Shown: one piece after another, positions 25,848-34,742 of the stretch | How the letters are laid out: every line of letters starts with the position of its first letter | Numbering within the stretch: position 1 is the stretch's first letter | Assembly (NCBI GenBank): GCA_012838205.1 | Contig: DUPR01000029.1 | Location: 1-40,204 of the forward strand | Length of the DNA stretch: 40,204 nucleotides | Origin: Methanobacterium sp. | Lineage (GTDB): Archaea > Methanobacteriota > Methanobacteria > Methanobacteriales > Methanobacteriaceae | Reading direction: 5' to 3' | Notes under the pieces: generated by a model | What the model was told of the DNA's origin: nothing | The model's database searches: none | The model's input: the letters and a program-made list of their open reading frames with translations, nothing else | Made by a program: the position numbers and the translations under genes

Positions 25848-26834
25848 ATGTACAAAATATCTGTTATTCCTGGAGATGGGATTGGAAAAGAGGTTATGGA
25901 GGCCACACTCCATGTTTTGGAGGCGTTAGATGTTGACTTTGATTACACATTTGCTGACGCGGGTGACGAGCACATGGCGAAAACTGGGGTGGCTTTACCC
26001 CAAGAAACAGTAGACATAGTAAAAGCATCGCAAGCATGTCTTTTTGGTGCTGCAGGAGAAACTGCTGCTGACGTGATTGTCAAAATGAGGCAAGAACTTG
26101 ATTTGTATGTTAATCTCCGACCGGTGAAATCATACCCAGGTACCAAGTGTCTTTTTGATAATTTGGACTTTGTGATAGTCAGGGAAAACACAGAAGGATT
26201 ATACATTGGTTTAGAAGAGGAAACTCTTGAAGGAGCAACTGCTACTCGGGTGATAACTAGACAAGCTTCAGAAAGAATATGTAAATTTGCTTTTGAGTAT
26301 GCTAAAAAAACAGGTAGAGGTAAAGTAACTGCTGTTCACAAGGCTAATGTTCTTAAAAAAACTGATGGTGTTTTCAAGGATTCATTCTACAAAGTATCCA
26401 AAGAATATCCTGAAATAGAGTTGGATGATCGTTATGTGGATGCTACTGCAATGTTTTTCATTACCCGGCCTGAAATGTTTGATGTTATTGTAACCACCAA
26501 TCTTTTCGGAGATATTTTATCTGATGAAGGCGCAGGGTTGGTGGGAGGGTTGGGATTAATTCCATCAGCAAATATTGGTGAAAATCAAGGTTTATTTGAA
26601 CCAGTCCACGGTTCAGCACCAAGACATGCGGGAAAGGGAACAGCAAATCCTTCTGCAATGATATTATCTGCTGTTTTGATGTTGAATTATTTGGAAGAAT
26701 CTGTTGCTGCTCAAAAACTTGAAGATGCACTTGTGAAAGTTTTAAAAGAAGGTCAAGTGGTCACACCGGATTTGGGGGGTAACGCAACTACAATGGAGAT
26801 GGCTACCGAAGTTAGAGCTAAACTAGAATTATAA
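25848..26834 (+). CDS. leuB: 3-isopropylmalate dehydrogenase
   Basis: The 328-aa member of the isocitrate/isopropylmalate dehydrogenase family oxidatively decarboxylates 3-isopropylmalate using NAD. Motifs are IPGDGIGKEVMEA at the N-terminus, LDLYVNLRPVK (substrate arginines), VRENTEGLYIG, 'DVIVTTNLFGDILSDEGAGLVG' (metal aspartates) and EPVHGSAPRHAGKGTANP (nucleotide binding). The archaeal LeuB and homoisocitrate dehydrogenase (AksF) are close paralogues; assignment to leucine synthesis rests mainly on the operon. AGGTG lies upstream of ATG 25848. A T8 tract follows the gene at about 26850, ending the operon. Confidence 0.88.
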   Translation: MYKISVIPGDGIGKEVMEATLHVLEALDVDFDYTFADAGDEHMAKTGVALPQETVDIVKASQACLFGAAGETAADVIVKMRQELDLYVNLRPVKSYPGTKCLFDNLDFVIVRENTEGLYIGLEEETLEGATATRVITRQASERICKFAFEYAKKTGRGKVTAVHKANVLKKTDGVFKDSFYKVSKEYPEIELDDRYVDATAMFFITRPEMFDVIVTTNLFGDILSDEGAGLVGGLGLIPSANIGENQGLFEPVHGSAPRHAGKGTANPSAMILSAVLMLNYLEESVAAQKLEDALVKVLKEGQVVTPDLGGNATTMEMATEVRAKLEL

Positions 26835-26847
26835 CAACACTTAAACC

Positions 26848-26860
26848 TCATTTTTTTTAC
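26848..26860 (+). terminator. T-tract terminator after leuB
   Basis: A T8 run within CATTTTTTTTACTT lies about 15 bp after the leuB stop, fitting an archaeal T-tract terminator for the leu operon. Confidence 0.45.
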
Positions 26861-26965
26861 TTAAATTTAATATGTCAATGGATTGATATAATTAAATTTA
26901 ATTAACATTGTATGTACTAAATTAAATTACATTCATAAAAATTTAAGGAATAATCAGAGCATATT

Positions 26966-28165
26966 ATGAAAACAACTGATGTTAGAAGGGACATGCCTCT
27001 TCTGGATAAGGTTATTTATCTAGATGCTGCTAGTACCACTCCCACGCCAAAACCTGTAATAGAATCAATGAACAATTATTTTTACAATTATAATGCAAAC
27101 ACCGGAAGGGGAGCCTATAGAATGGCTATTAGGGCAACCCAGGAATTGGAACTGGCAAGGAAAAAAATTGCTAAATTCGTGAATTCCGATCCGCAGGAGA
27201 TAATTTTCACTAAAAACGCCACAGAATCTATTAACATAGTAGTTCGAGGGATAAAGTGGAATAAAGGGGATAAAATTATAGTATCTAATATGGAACACCA
27301 TTCTAACCTAGTTCCATGGCTTAATCTCCAAGATCAGGGTGTAGAAATTAAAATAATTAAGGCTGATGAAAATGGGGTTATTGATCCTGGCGAAGTTGAA
27401 AAAACATTGGATGATCACACTCGGCTGGTGACCATCACTCATATTAATAATTCCATTGGCTCAGTACAACCTGTTAATGAAATCTCGAAAATATTAGAAG
27501 ATCAGAATGTATTTTATTTAGTAGACGCTGCTCAATCTGCAGGCCATATAAATATAGATTTAAAGAAATTAAAAGCTGATTTTGTTGCATTTCCGGGTCA
27601 TAAAGGATTATTAGGCCCAGTAGGAACTGGTTTTTTGTATTATGCTAGGGATTCCTATGCAGAATTGAATCCCCTTAACCTTGGGGGAAGCACAGTTGAA
27701 AACGTTACACAGAAAAATTTTGAACTTACAGAATCACCAGCATGTTTTGAAGCCGGGACTCAAAACATAGCTGGTTATATTGGTCTTGGTTCGGCAACAA
27801 ACTATGTGGGTAGGATTGGAATGTCCAAAATCGAAAGACATAGTAAAAAAATGACTAAAATAATGTATCAGGAGATACAAGATATTGAGAATGCTCATGT
27901 TTATGGAAGTCCAGAAAATATTTATGGTATTGTATCCTTCAATATAGATAATATAAACCCTCACGATTTGGCTAAAATACTGGATGAAATTAAATCTATC
28001 TGTGTTAGAAGTGGTTTTCACTGTGCCATGCCATCTTTAAGGCACATGGGGGCTTATCAATTGGGTGGAACAGTTAGGGCATCCATACATTATTATAATA
28101 CCAGAGAAGAAATAGAAATATTGTGCGAAACCCTTCAAGATGTGTCCAAACTAATTGAAACATAA
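26966..28165 (+). CDS. Cysteine desulfurase (SufS/CsdA-type class V aminotransferase)
   Basis: The 399-aa PLP enzyme would release sulfur from cysteine as an enzyme-bound persulfide for Fe-S clusters or thiolation. It begins 'VIYLDAASTTPTPKPVIESM', with SNMEHHSNLVPW (PLP stacking histidine), 'YLVDAAQSAGH', the PLP lysine in FPGHKGLLGPVGTG, and the catalytic cysteine in RSGFHCAMP, matching the RSGHHCA motif of SufS-type enzymes. Many methanogens lack a classical desulfurase, so its presence is informative. It is followed at 14 bp by a 27-codon membrane peptide gene. No scaffold gene is adjacent. Confidence 0.88.
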   Translation: MKTTDVRRDMPLLDKVIYLDAASTTPTPKPVIESMNNYFYNYNANTGRGAYRMAIRATQELELARKKIAKFVNSDPQEIIFTKNATESINIVVRGIKWNKGDKIIVSNMEHHSNLVPWLNLQDQGVEIKIIKADENGVIDPGEVEKTLDDHTRLVTITHINNSIGSVQPVNEISKILEDQNVFYLVDAAQSAGHINIDLKKLKADFVAFPGHKGLLGPVGTGFLYYARDSYAELNPLNLGGSTVENVTQKNFELTESPACFEAGTQNIAGYIGLGSATNYVGRIGMSKIERHSKKMTKIMYQEIQDIENAHVYGSPENIYGIVSFNIDNINPHDLAKILDEIKSICVRSGFHCAMPSLRHMGAYQLGGTVRASIHYYNTREEIEILCETLQDVSKLIET

Positions 28166-28179
28166 AGGAGATTAAAAAA

Positions 28180-28263
28180 ATGACCAGAATGCAATGGATT
28201 GTTATTTTCATCATAGCCATCTTCGTTCTAAGTACATTAGCTGGATTTATACTGGCTATATAG
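28180..28263 (+). CDS. 27-aa single-span membrane peptide
   Basis: This short gene encodes 27 residues (MTRMQWIVIFIIAIFVLSTL then AGFILAI). A cationic N-terminus is followed by one continuous hydrophobic helix of about 21 residues. AAGGAG at 28165-28170 lies 9 nt before ATG 28180, well placed, and the frame ends in TAG at 28263. It follows the cysteine desulfurase stop by 14 bp, so co-transcription is likely. I do not recognise a family; small membrane peptides of this kind often regulate or stabilise membrane partners. The start context and composition argue for a real gene, but homologue conservation would be needed for proof. Confidence 0.6.
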   Translation: MTRMQWIVIFIIAIFVLSTLAGFILAI

Positions 28264-28363
28264 TTGAATTATCTAATTTCAGTTTATCTAATTAGAAATA
28301 AAAAGAAATTAAAAATAAATAACTTTCAATTGACATAATAGAAATATTATGGGAGGAATCATC

Positions 28364-28774
28364 ATGGTAAAAGTAAGAATCGGTGCTGTAGTTGCAGAAT
28401 TTAATTATGATATAACTCATATGATGTTAGAACTCGCAAAAGAACATGCAAAATTTTTAGAATCTGAAATAACAGAAGTTATCACCGTTCCTGGAGTTTT
28501 TGACATGCCACTGGCTATTAAAAAACTCTTAGAACAAGACGATATTGATGCAGTGGTTACTCTTGGAGCAGTAATTGAAGGTGCCACTGACCACGATGAA
28601 ATAGTAGTGCAGCATGCCTCTCGTAAGATCGCTGATTTAGCCTTAGAATATGATAAACCAGTTGGATTGGGAATCACCGGCCCGGGCATGACTCGTCTTG
28701 AGGCCCATCAAAGGGTGGAATATGCCAAACGTGCTGTGGAAGCCGTAGTGAAAATGACGGAACGTTTAAAATAA
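28364..28774 (+). CDS. ribH: 6,7-dimethyl-8-ribityllumazine synthase
   Basis: Lumazine synthase condenses the pyrimidine and four-carbon precursors in the penultimate step of riboflavin synthesis, feeding FAD and also F420 chemistry. The 136-aa protein is the short archaeal type. It has '[19 protein letters not shown]' (aromatic substrate site near the N-terminus), [14 protein letters not shown], '[18 protein letters not shown]' with the catalytic His in the HDE context, and '[19 protein letters not shown]'. An earlier ATG at 28349 overlaps the ribosome site; GGGAGGA at 28351-28357 directs ATG 28364. Confidence 0.93.
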   Translation: MVKVRIGAVVAEFNYDITHMMLELAKEHAKFLESEITEVITVPGVFDMPLAIKKLLEQDDIDAVVTLGAVIEGATDHDEIVVQHASRKIADLALEYDKPVGLGITGPGMTRLEAHQRVEYAKRAVEAVVKMTERLK

Positions 28775-29123
28775 TTGGTTTTTACTTTTTAACTCTTTTT
28801 TTCTATTTTCCATACATATTTCAAAATATTAGTAAAATCAACATTTCTTTAGTTTGTTGATCATCATCTACTTGTTTTCCATGTGTAAATTGTACTTTAG
28901 AATAAATTATTTATCATATACTTCAATTTAAATTTTTTAAAGTAAATAATAACTTATAAATGTCTGTTATCACCAAGAACATATCATTATGTTACTTTTT
29001 CCCAAATCTACAACTATCATGGAGTTTAAAATATTAAATTAAAAAATAATTAATTTAAGATGAATTAAAACTATAATCATAATTAGCTTTAAAATGAAAA
29101 AAGACTACAAATGAGGTTATTGA
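28775..29123 (+). other. AT-rich intergenic region before marker 11
   Basis: The 349 bp are very AT-rich with no credible gene. T tracts just after ribH (about 28783-28801) look like its terminator. TTATAAAT near 28952-28959 is a candidate TATA element, which would leave a long leader of about 140 nt before ATG 29124. The final 60 bp contain only a six-codon frame (MKKDYK). I see no strong RNA structure. Confidence 0.5.
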
Positions 29124-30056
29124 ATGGAAATACTCACCCCTCTAGATTTAAAAGACAAATTCCAGGACCCCTGGGTTGCACCGTACCATAAAGTCCTTAC
29201 CATGGTAGATGGTGATTTGGTTGAAATTGTAGAATTCCATCCATGTATCAGTGGTTCTCAGTGGATGATTTACCAGTACCAGCGTAGCAGTGACATAGTT
29301 TTAAAGGCTAAAAGAGATGGAAACAAGCATACATTTCTGGTAAAAACAGGAAAATCTAATTTAAGCCTCAAACCCAGCTTACACGCAGCAGGAATTGAAG
29401 AGGTGTCAGTGGAAAATGATGAAGTTAAAGTAGTTCATGCTGGCCTTGCTGGTGCGGGAGTGGGAGCTGCCATGTGTAGAGGGATGGCAGAAGGAGTTAA
29501 AAGAGTAGAACTTCAGGATATAGGGGGAGGATCCAAGATTGGTAGGGCCACTGTTGTAACACCACGCCTTCAAAAAGTAGTAATTGGCATAGATGATACA
29601 GATACCAAAGATGAAGGGGCAACATGGACTCTTGCTCACAATGTAGGGGCTGAACTCGCTAAACGTGGTTATCAATATTTAGATCACATCACTGTGCAGC
29701 TTTACCCACATAATCCCAATAAAACTCAGAATTGTGTGGCAATAGCTTTAGTATTCGCAATAAAACCTGATGAAAAAGAAAAATTAGTTAAAGAAGTTGT
29801 AAATCTGTTAAAAAAAGATACTTTGTCTGATAAAACTGCAATTGCAGTCATTCAAGGAATAAAAATCCCTGAAAAACTTCGTTCTTATGCTGAAGCAGCT
29901 AAAAAGTCTATGATCACAGTTGAAGAAGCTGAAAAGGTTGCTGAATCTGTAGGTGTTAAACTGGTAGAAGTAACTGGCAGTCAAGGTAAAATTGGAGCTC
30001 TAGCTGCATTAGGCGTTTATAATGATATTGATGAGGCAGTTAAGGTCTATTATTAA
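29124..30056 (+). CDS. Methanogenesis marker protein 11
   Basis: The 310-aa protein matches the marker 11 family, found in methanogens and absent from most other archaea. An N-terminal domain (about 1-130: 'FHPCISGSQWMIYQYQRSSD') precedes a domain related to TiaS/DUF1743, 'VVIGIDDTDTKDEGATWTLAHNVG' (about 152-175), with the aspartate-rich DDTDT motif. The TiaS relatives act on nucleotides, so an ATP- or nucleic-acid-linked reaction is plausible, but I know of no demonstrated function. GAGGTTATT precedes ATG 29124. It has no cysteine cluster, and its neighbours do not suggest a pathway. Confidence 0.82.
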   Translation: MEILTPLDLKDKFQDPWVAPYHKVLTMVDGDLVEIVEFHPCISGSQWMIYQYQRSSDIVLKAKRDGNKHTFLVKTGKSNLSLKPSLHAAGIEEVSVENDEVKVVHAGLAGAGVGAAMCRGMAEGVKRVELQDIGGGSKIGRATVVTPRLQKVVIGIDDTDTKDEGATWTLAHNVGAELAKRGYQYLDHITVQLYPHNPNKTQNCVAIALVFAIKPDEKEKLVKEVVNLLKKDTLSDKTAIAVIQGIKIPEKLRSYAEAAKKSMITVEEAEKVAESVGVKLVEVTGSQGKIGALAALGVYNDIDEAVKVYY

Positions 30057-30109
30057 TATTACTTTTCACGTGTTTTCAAAAGAAATGTTGAAATTTAAAT
30101 TAAAATATT

Positions 30110-31834
30110 TCAGGGAAAGTTTAAATAGAATAATATTCCATGATTCGAAGTTGGGAACTGATTATTTGATTTAGCGTTTCCTTTAACTTGAATTTTAACC
30201 ACATTTTCCCCTTTTGTCACAAAGAAAGTATTTTGGGACTGGTTTGCATCGATATAAATTGTTTTGTATAGATAACCGTCTAAATATATCCTGTATGCTC
30301 CTTCTTTCAACACACCAGTTGTGCTACCCACTTTTTTGTCATTAAGGTATATGTCGATGATTTTAGCATCATCGGCGGTGGTTTTTATTATCCTTCCTTC
30401 GGTTATGGTTATGTTTGATGTGCTTAAAGAAAGTTTTTTCTCAGCATAAAGATTTTTAAAGAAATTCCGAAGTTCAGAATCACTTATAACGTCACGTACA
30501 TTCAATCCCAAGGTATTCCGGGCATTATATGGTATCCGCATTATACTTTCTTCACCTGGAATCGTCTGATTTAGAAGATAACCTTGTTGATTTATTATTA
30601 TATTATCTCCATAATTTAATCCTAATGTTTTCAGAGCATCTTCAGGCATTCTGATAATTGAACTTTCGTTTTCAATAGCACTGTCCACAGTGTAGGGTCC
30701 TCTGATGTCAAAAGTTTGATTTTCTACAGGTTGTTTCCAAAAAATTACATTACGGGCTGCGGGTTCAATTGATATTTTCCCCTCATCCACATGAACTGAA
30801 CCCAACATGGTAAAAAGTACTGCGAACATGATCAACGCCGAAACTATCAGAGGGGAATGCATATAAAAAAATGATTTAAAGTTTCGAGACTTAGAATCAG
30901 GCCTTAAAATGGTCTTTATAGACGCTCGAATAATCTTAATCACATAATAAATGGCTATAATAATTCCAACAATGATTATGGCAAACCCTAAGTAGAGAGC
31001 CACGTATGAAGGGCGAATTCTGATGAAAAATACAAAGAAAAATCCTAATGTGGTCAGTGAGAGCCCTAAAACTCCCATTCTAATTGATTTTCCTAAGGAG
31101 TCGATCATGGTGATTCTACCATAACTGTTAGCCCGGTCCACAATGGTTCGCACCACTTCGGTAGCTACGATGTTAAGTTCGTATAGTGAGGACATGGTAT
31201 GACTTATATTCCCAATATCTACTTCTTTAACCCGAACTCCCATCACGTCTGCGTCTAACACTATTCCCACATCTACACCATAATCATCCTCCAATTGGAT
31301 GCTTTTGAGGAAAGACCTTTTAGCAGCGAATTGGCCGCTAAGTGGTTGTTCAAATTTGATTTCTGGGAAAAAAAAGTTTAATAAAGGTTTTGCTGTTAAT
31401 TCGGTCACTCTTCCTGCTTCTCTTTTAAATTTAGTTTTGATGACGTCTGTTTCTCCATTTAAAATGGGTCTAATCATTTTATCTACTTGGTTAGGAACTA
31501 ATTCCTGGAGGTCAGCATCTAGAAACAGTACAATGTCTCCCTTCGAGTTTTTGAAACCGGTTTTAATGGCAGCACCTTTCCCTCTATTTTTGGTATGACT
31601 CAGCACGGTTGCTCCTGCCTCTTTAGCAGTTTGTTCAGTGCTATCTACTGAACCATCATTTACCACAATGATTTCATCAATGTAATTAAGAGATTTAACG
31701 GTTTTGATAACGTTAGCCACTGTTTTTTCTTCATTGTAAGCGGGTATTATGACAGAAACGGTCATGGAGTTTTTTGAACTCATCGTTTTAACAGAAGAAA
31801 TGATCATGACAATTAATAGGATAATCCAAGACAC
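30110..31834 (-). CDS. GT2 family glycosyltransferase with membrane anchor and extracytoplasmic tail
   Basis: The 574-aa protein has a short hydrophobic N-terminus, then a GT-A glycosyltransferase domain (about 24-240). That domain carries VSVIIPAYNEEKTVANVI, VNDGSVDSTEQ, NRGKGAAIKTG and the DXD-like FLDADLQE, in the style of dolichol-phosphate or glucosyl-phosphoglycerate transferases. About three transmembrane segments lie at 257-355. The remaining 210 residues face outside or are exposed. They contain two AbrB-like repeats (393-410 and 431-448) and a PEGA-like beta region ending 'YRIYLDGYLYKTIYIDANQS'. GTG 31834 is the start, with GAGGTG 8 nt upstream. Donor and acceptor are unknown; cell-surface glycan synthesis is inferred. 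Confidence 0.82.
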   Translation of the reverse strand: MSWIILLIVMIISSVKTMSSKNSMTVSVIIPAYNEEKTVANVIKTVKSLNYIDEIIVVNDGSVDSTEQTAKEAGATVLSHTKNRGKGAAIKTGFKNSKGDIVLFLDADLQELVPNQVDKMIRPILNGETDVIKTKFKREAGRVTELTAKPLLNFFFPEIKFEQPLSGQFAAKRSFLKSIQLEDDYGVDVGIVLDADVMGVRVKEVDIGNISHTMSSLYELNIVATEVVRTIVDRANSYGRITMIDSLGKSIRMGVLGLSLTTLGFFFVFFIRIRPSYVALYLGFAIIIVGIIIAIYYVIKIIRASIKTILRPDSKSRNFKSFFYMHSPLIVSALIMFAVLFTMLGSVHVDEGKISIEPAARNVIFWKQPVENQTFDIRGPYTVDSAIENESSIIRMPEDALKTLGLNYGDNIIINQQGYLLNQTIPGEESIMRIPYNARNTLGLNVRDVISDSELRNFFKNLYAEKKLSLSTSNITITEGRIIKTTADDAKIIDIYLNDKKVGSTTGVLKEGAYRIYLDGYLYKTIYIDANQSQNTFFVTKGENVVKIQVKGNAKSNNQFPTSNHGILFYLNFP

Positions 31835-31938
31835 TTAAATTACACCTCATTTTTTACCTTACATGTTATACTATACTGACTTAATATAAGATTTTATAGA
31901 AAATGATGTTTCATTTAAAAATGGTCAATTTACAAAAG

Positions 31939-31946
31939 TATATAAT
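31939..31946 (+). promoter_or_regulatory. TATA box of purE
   Basis: GTATATAA at 31939-31946 predicts a transcription start near 31967. That is at or beyond the first in-frame ATG at 31968, so it supports ATG 32040 as the real start, with a leader of about 70 nt. Confidence 0.45.
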
Positions 31947-32039
31947 CCGTTTTAAGAATAAATTATTATGTATAATGGTTTTCAGCCAGATTTAAATACT
32001 CGATTCGAATTATTCATGATACTAAAAAAGAGGTTAATA

Positions 32040-33110
32040 ATGGAACCTAAGGTTATGATAATACTTGGCAGTTCATCTGATTTTAAAATTGCAGAAAAAG
32101 CCATAGCCATATTGGAAAAGTTAGGGATATATTATGATTTGCGCGTGGCTTCTGCTCACAGAACCCATGAAAAAGTAAAAAAGATTGTTTTCACTTCAAC
32201 CAAAAATGGTGTTGATGTTTTCATTGGTATCGCAGGGTTATCAGCCCATCTTCCAGGTATTATAGCTGGAATGACTCATAAACCAGTGATTGGGGTGCCA
32301 GTAGAGGTAAAAGTTGCTGGACTAGACGCACTTTTTGCTTCTGTCCAAATGCCTTTAGGTGCTCCTGTTGCTACAGTAGGGATTGATCGAGGAGATAATG
32401 CAGCAATACTGGCTGCTCAAATTATAGGGATCCAAAATGCCAGTATAAGAAAAAGATTATCATTGTTTAGACACGATTTTTACTCAAAAATAGCCGAAGA
32501 TGAAGAAACTCTTTTTCCAGATATTGAAGGTGAATATTATTCTCCAAACCAACAAGTATCAGGGGTAGGGGAAAAATTACCATATAATGAAACTGATAAC
32601 TTGAATTTAACAGATGAAAGCCAAATCACCACTCATCCTGGTGAAATTTTTGAAAACTCTCGTTCACCCCAAATAGCCGTAATTTCAGGGAGTTACAGTG
32701 ACATTAAGGTGGCCAAAAAGACCACAATGTTTCTTGATAAGTTGAGAATTAGATATGATTCTGCAGTGATATCACCAGTCAGATCTCCTGATAAATTTGA
32801 GAATTTCCTAAAAAGAAATAAAAATGCCTTACTATTTATTGCCATATCTGGACTTTCTGCCCATGTAACTGGAGCGGTGGTCGCTTTCACTGAAAAACCA
32901 GTTATAGGGGTGCCATGCTCAATAAAAATGGGAGGATTTGATGCCCTTCTATCCATGGTAAACATGCCTCCGGGAGTGCCAGTCGCTACTCTGGGTATAG
33001 ATTCAGGGGGAAATGCAGCAATTTTAGCCGCTGAAATTCTTAGCATTGGTGATGATCTGATTAAAAAAGAACTTAAGAGGTTTAAAGGCAATATAAATTG
33101 TAAAAGATAG
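32040..33110 (+). CDS. purE: Tandem-domain PurE (N5-CAIR mutase / AIR carboxylase)
   Basis: PurE forms carboxyaminoimidazole ribonucleotide in purine synthesis. The 356-aa chain holds two PurE domains (about 4-150 and 205-350) joined by an acidic linker of about 55 residues. Domain 1 keeps GSSSDFK, the catalytic SAHR (residues 38-41) and 'GIAGLSAHLPGIIAGMTHKP'. Domain 2 keeps GSYSDIK and GLSAHVTGAVVAFTEKP, but has SPVR (245-248) where SAHR belongs, so the catalytic histidine is gone. GAGGT lies 5 nt before ATG 32040. Duplicated PurE is known in Methanobacteriales; normal PurE is a homo-octamer, so the chain may form a tetramer of fused pairs. Confidence 0.9.
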   Translation: MEPKVMIILGSSSDFKIAEKAIAILEKLGIYYDLRVASAHRTHEKVKKIVFTSTKNGVDVFIGIAGLSAHLPGIIAGMTHKPVIGVPVEVKVAGLDALFASVQMPLGAPVATVGIDRGDNAAILAAQIIGIQNASIRKRLSLFRHDFYSKIAEDEETLFPDIEGEYYSPNQQVSGVGEKLPYNETDNLNLTDESQITTHPGEIFENSRSPQIAVISGSYSDIKVAKKTTMFLDKLRIRYDSAVISPVRSPDKFENFLKRNKNALLFIAISGLSAHVTGAVVAFTEKPVIGVPCSIKMGGFDALLSMVNMPPGVPVATLGIDSGGNAAILAAEILSIGDDLIKKELKRFKGNINCKR

Positions 33111-33400
33111 ATTCTCCAACATATGCGTATATTTTTTTCATTCGCCCTCTATATTACCTGAATTCGAATTAAGATTTAATTTTCGTAAAATAATCGTAGG
33201 ATACACTAAATACAAGGCACATGTTAAACATATCCATTCAACAATCCAAAATCATGAACCTTTAGAAATAATAAAATTAAAGAAAAGAAATAAATATAGT
33301 ATGCATAACTGATTGTCATTCGCTGCAAACACCAATATTTTATACAATTCAGGAATAAACAGAGTTTACATGATTAATTATAATAACTAGTGGTGAATTC
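33111..33400 (+). other. AT-rich spacer before UbiD gene
   Basis: The 290 bp are AT-rich and contain no gene I would call; the longest frame with an ATG has 12 codons and no ribosome site. A TTTTATACAATT element near 33339-33350 is a possible promoter for the UbiD gene. I see nothing else distinctive. Confidence 0.45.
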
Positions 33401-34684
33401 ATGCAAAACTTCTTAAAAACAATTAAAGATGATTTTAATTTCATAGAAATTAGTGATGAGGTCTCAACTAACCTTGAAGCTGCAGGAATTTTACGTAAAT
33501 ATCCTAGAGATGTTATCTTATTGGAAAACATCAAGGAATCAGACATTAAAGTAATAGCTGGGATTTGCAATACTCGTGAAAAGATCGCCAAGGCTTTAAA
33601 TACTGATGTAGTTGGAATAACCAAAAAAATAATGGATGCAACCAAAAACCCTGTCCCTATACATGATCAAAGGAGTGTTCAAGACATTTTTCATATTTCA
33701 GAACAGCCAAATCTTAATAAACTCCCTATCTTAACTCATTATCAACGTGACGGAGGCCCCTATATCACTTCAGGGGTGATAGTTGCCAAAGATCCTGATA
33801 CAGGAGTACGCAATGCATCCATTCATCGCATGCTCCTACTAGGGAAAGATAGACTCACCGCACGGATAGTACCTCGCCATCTTTATACTTATCATAAAAG
33901 AGCAGAAGAACTGGATGAACCTTTAGAACTGGCCATTGCCATTGGAATGCATCCTGCTACTTTGCTGGCCACCACTATTTCGGTGCCTATTAATGTGGAT
34001 GAATTGGAAGTGGCAAATAACTTCCATCAAGGTGGAATGAATCTCGTAAAATGCGAAAATGTTGATATTGAAGTTCCTGAGTGTGAAATTTTACTTGAAG
34101 GTAGGATGTTACCTCATGAAAGAGCAGAAGAGGGGCCATTTGTAGACCTAACAGACACTTATGATGTTGTGCGTCAGGAACCAATAATTGAATTAGATAA
34201 GATGCACTACAAAGAAGATTCCATATACCATGCCATAATGCCTGCTGGTTTCGAGCACAAGCTCTTACAAGGCCTTCCACAGGAACCTCGAATATTTAAT
34301 GCAGTTCAAAACACAGTACCAACAGTTAAGAATGTAGCTCTTACTGAAGGTGGATGTTGCTGGCTCCACGCTGTAATTTCAATTCAGAAACAGACCCAAG
34401 GAGACGCTAAAAACGTTATGATGGCTGCATTAGCTGCCCATCCTTCACTTAAACATTGTGTAGTTGTAGATGAGGATATAAACCTTTTTGATGCTGAAGA
34501 TGTGGAGTATGCAATTGCCACCCGGGTTCGGGGTGATGAAGACATTTTAATAGTCCCTGGATCCCGAGGATCTTCTTTGGATCCCTGTGCAAAATCAGAT
34601 GGAACCACTACTAAAATGGGAGTGGATGCAACTAAACCTCTAGATCAATTGGATAAATTTGAACGTGTTAGCTTTTCAGAATAA
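33401..34684 (+). CDS. UbiD family decarboxylase, possibly anhydromevalonate phosphate decarboxylase
   Basis: The 427-aa protein belongs to the prenylated-FMN-dependent UbiD decarboxylases. Its core stretch, '[20 protein letters not shown]' followed by [16 protein letters not shown], carries the prFMN-binding region, and [23 protein letters not shown] resembles the catalytic acid-arginine-acid area. It ends '[26 protein letters not shown]'. The short archaeal form is the one shown in other archaea to decarboxylate trans-anhydromevalonate 5-phosphate in the modified mevalonate pathway to isoprenoid lipids, so that role is likely here by inference. GGTGAATTC upstream of ATG 33401 holds a weak ribosome site. 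The UbiX partner that makes prFMN is not in the window. Confidence 0.85.
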   Translation: MQNFLKTIKDDFNFIEISDEVSTNLEAAGILRKYPRDVILLENIKESDIKVIAGICNTREKIAKALNTDVVGITKKIMDATKNPVPIHDQRSVQDIFHISEQPNLNKLPILTHYQRDGGPYITSGVIVAKDPDTGVRNASIHRMLLLGKDRLTARIVPRHLYTYHKRAEELDEPLELAIAIGMHPATLLATTISVPINVDELEVANNFHQGGMNLVKCENVDIEVPECEILLEGRMLPHERAEEGPFVDLTDTYDVVRQEPIIELDKMHYKEDSIYHAIMPAGFEHKLLQGLPQEPRIFNAVQNTVPTVKNVALTEGGCCWLHAVISIQKQTQGDAKNVMMAALAAHPSLKHCVVVDEDINLFDAEDVEYAIATRVRGDEDILIVPGSRGSSLDPCAKSDGTTTKMGVDATKPLDQLDKFERVSFSE

Positions 34685-34742
34685 GTCTACTAACGAGTAT
34701 TTAATTTCCAAACCAATCAACAAATGCTATTCCAACATCTTT

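Noticed and set aside
33122..33160. 12-codon frame MRIFFSFALYIT after purE
   Set aside because: No ribosome site, too short, and AT-rich sequence makes such frames common.
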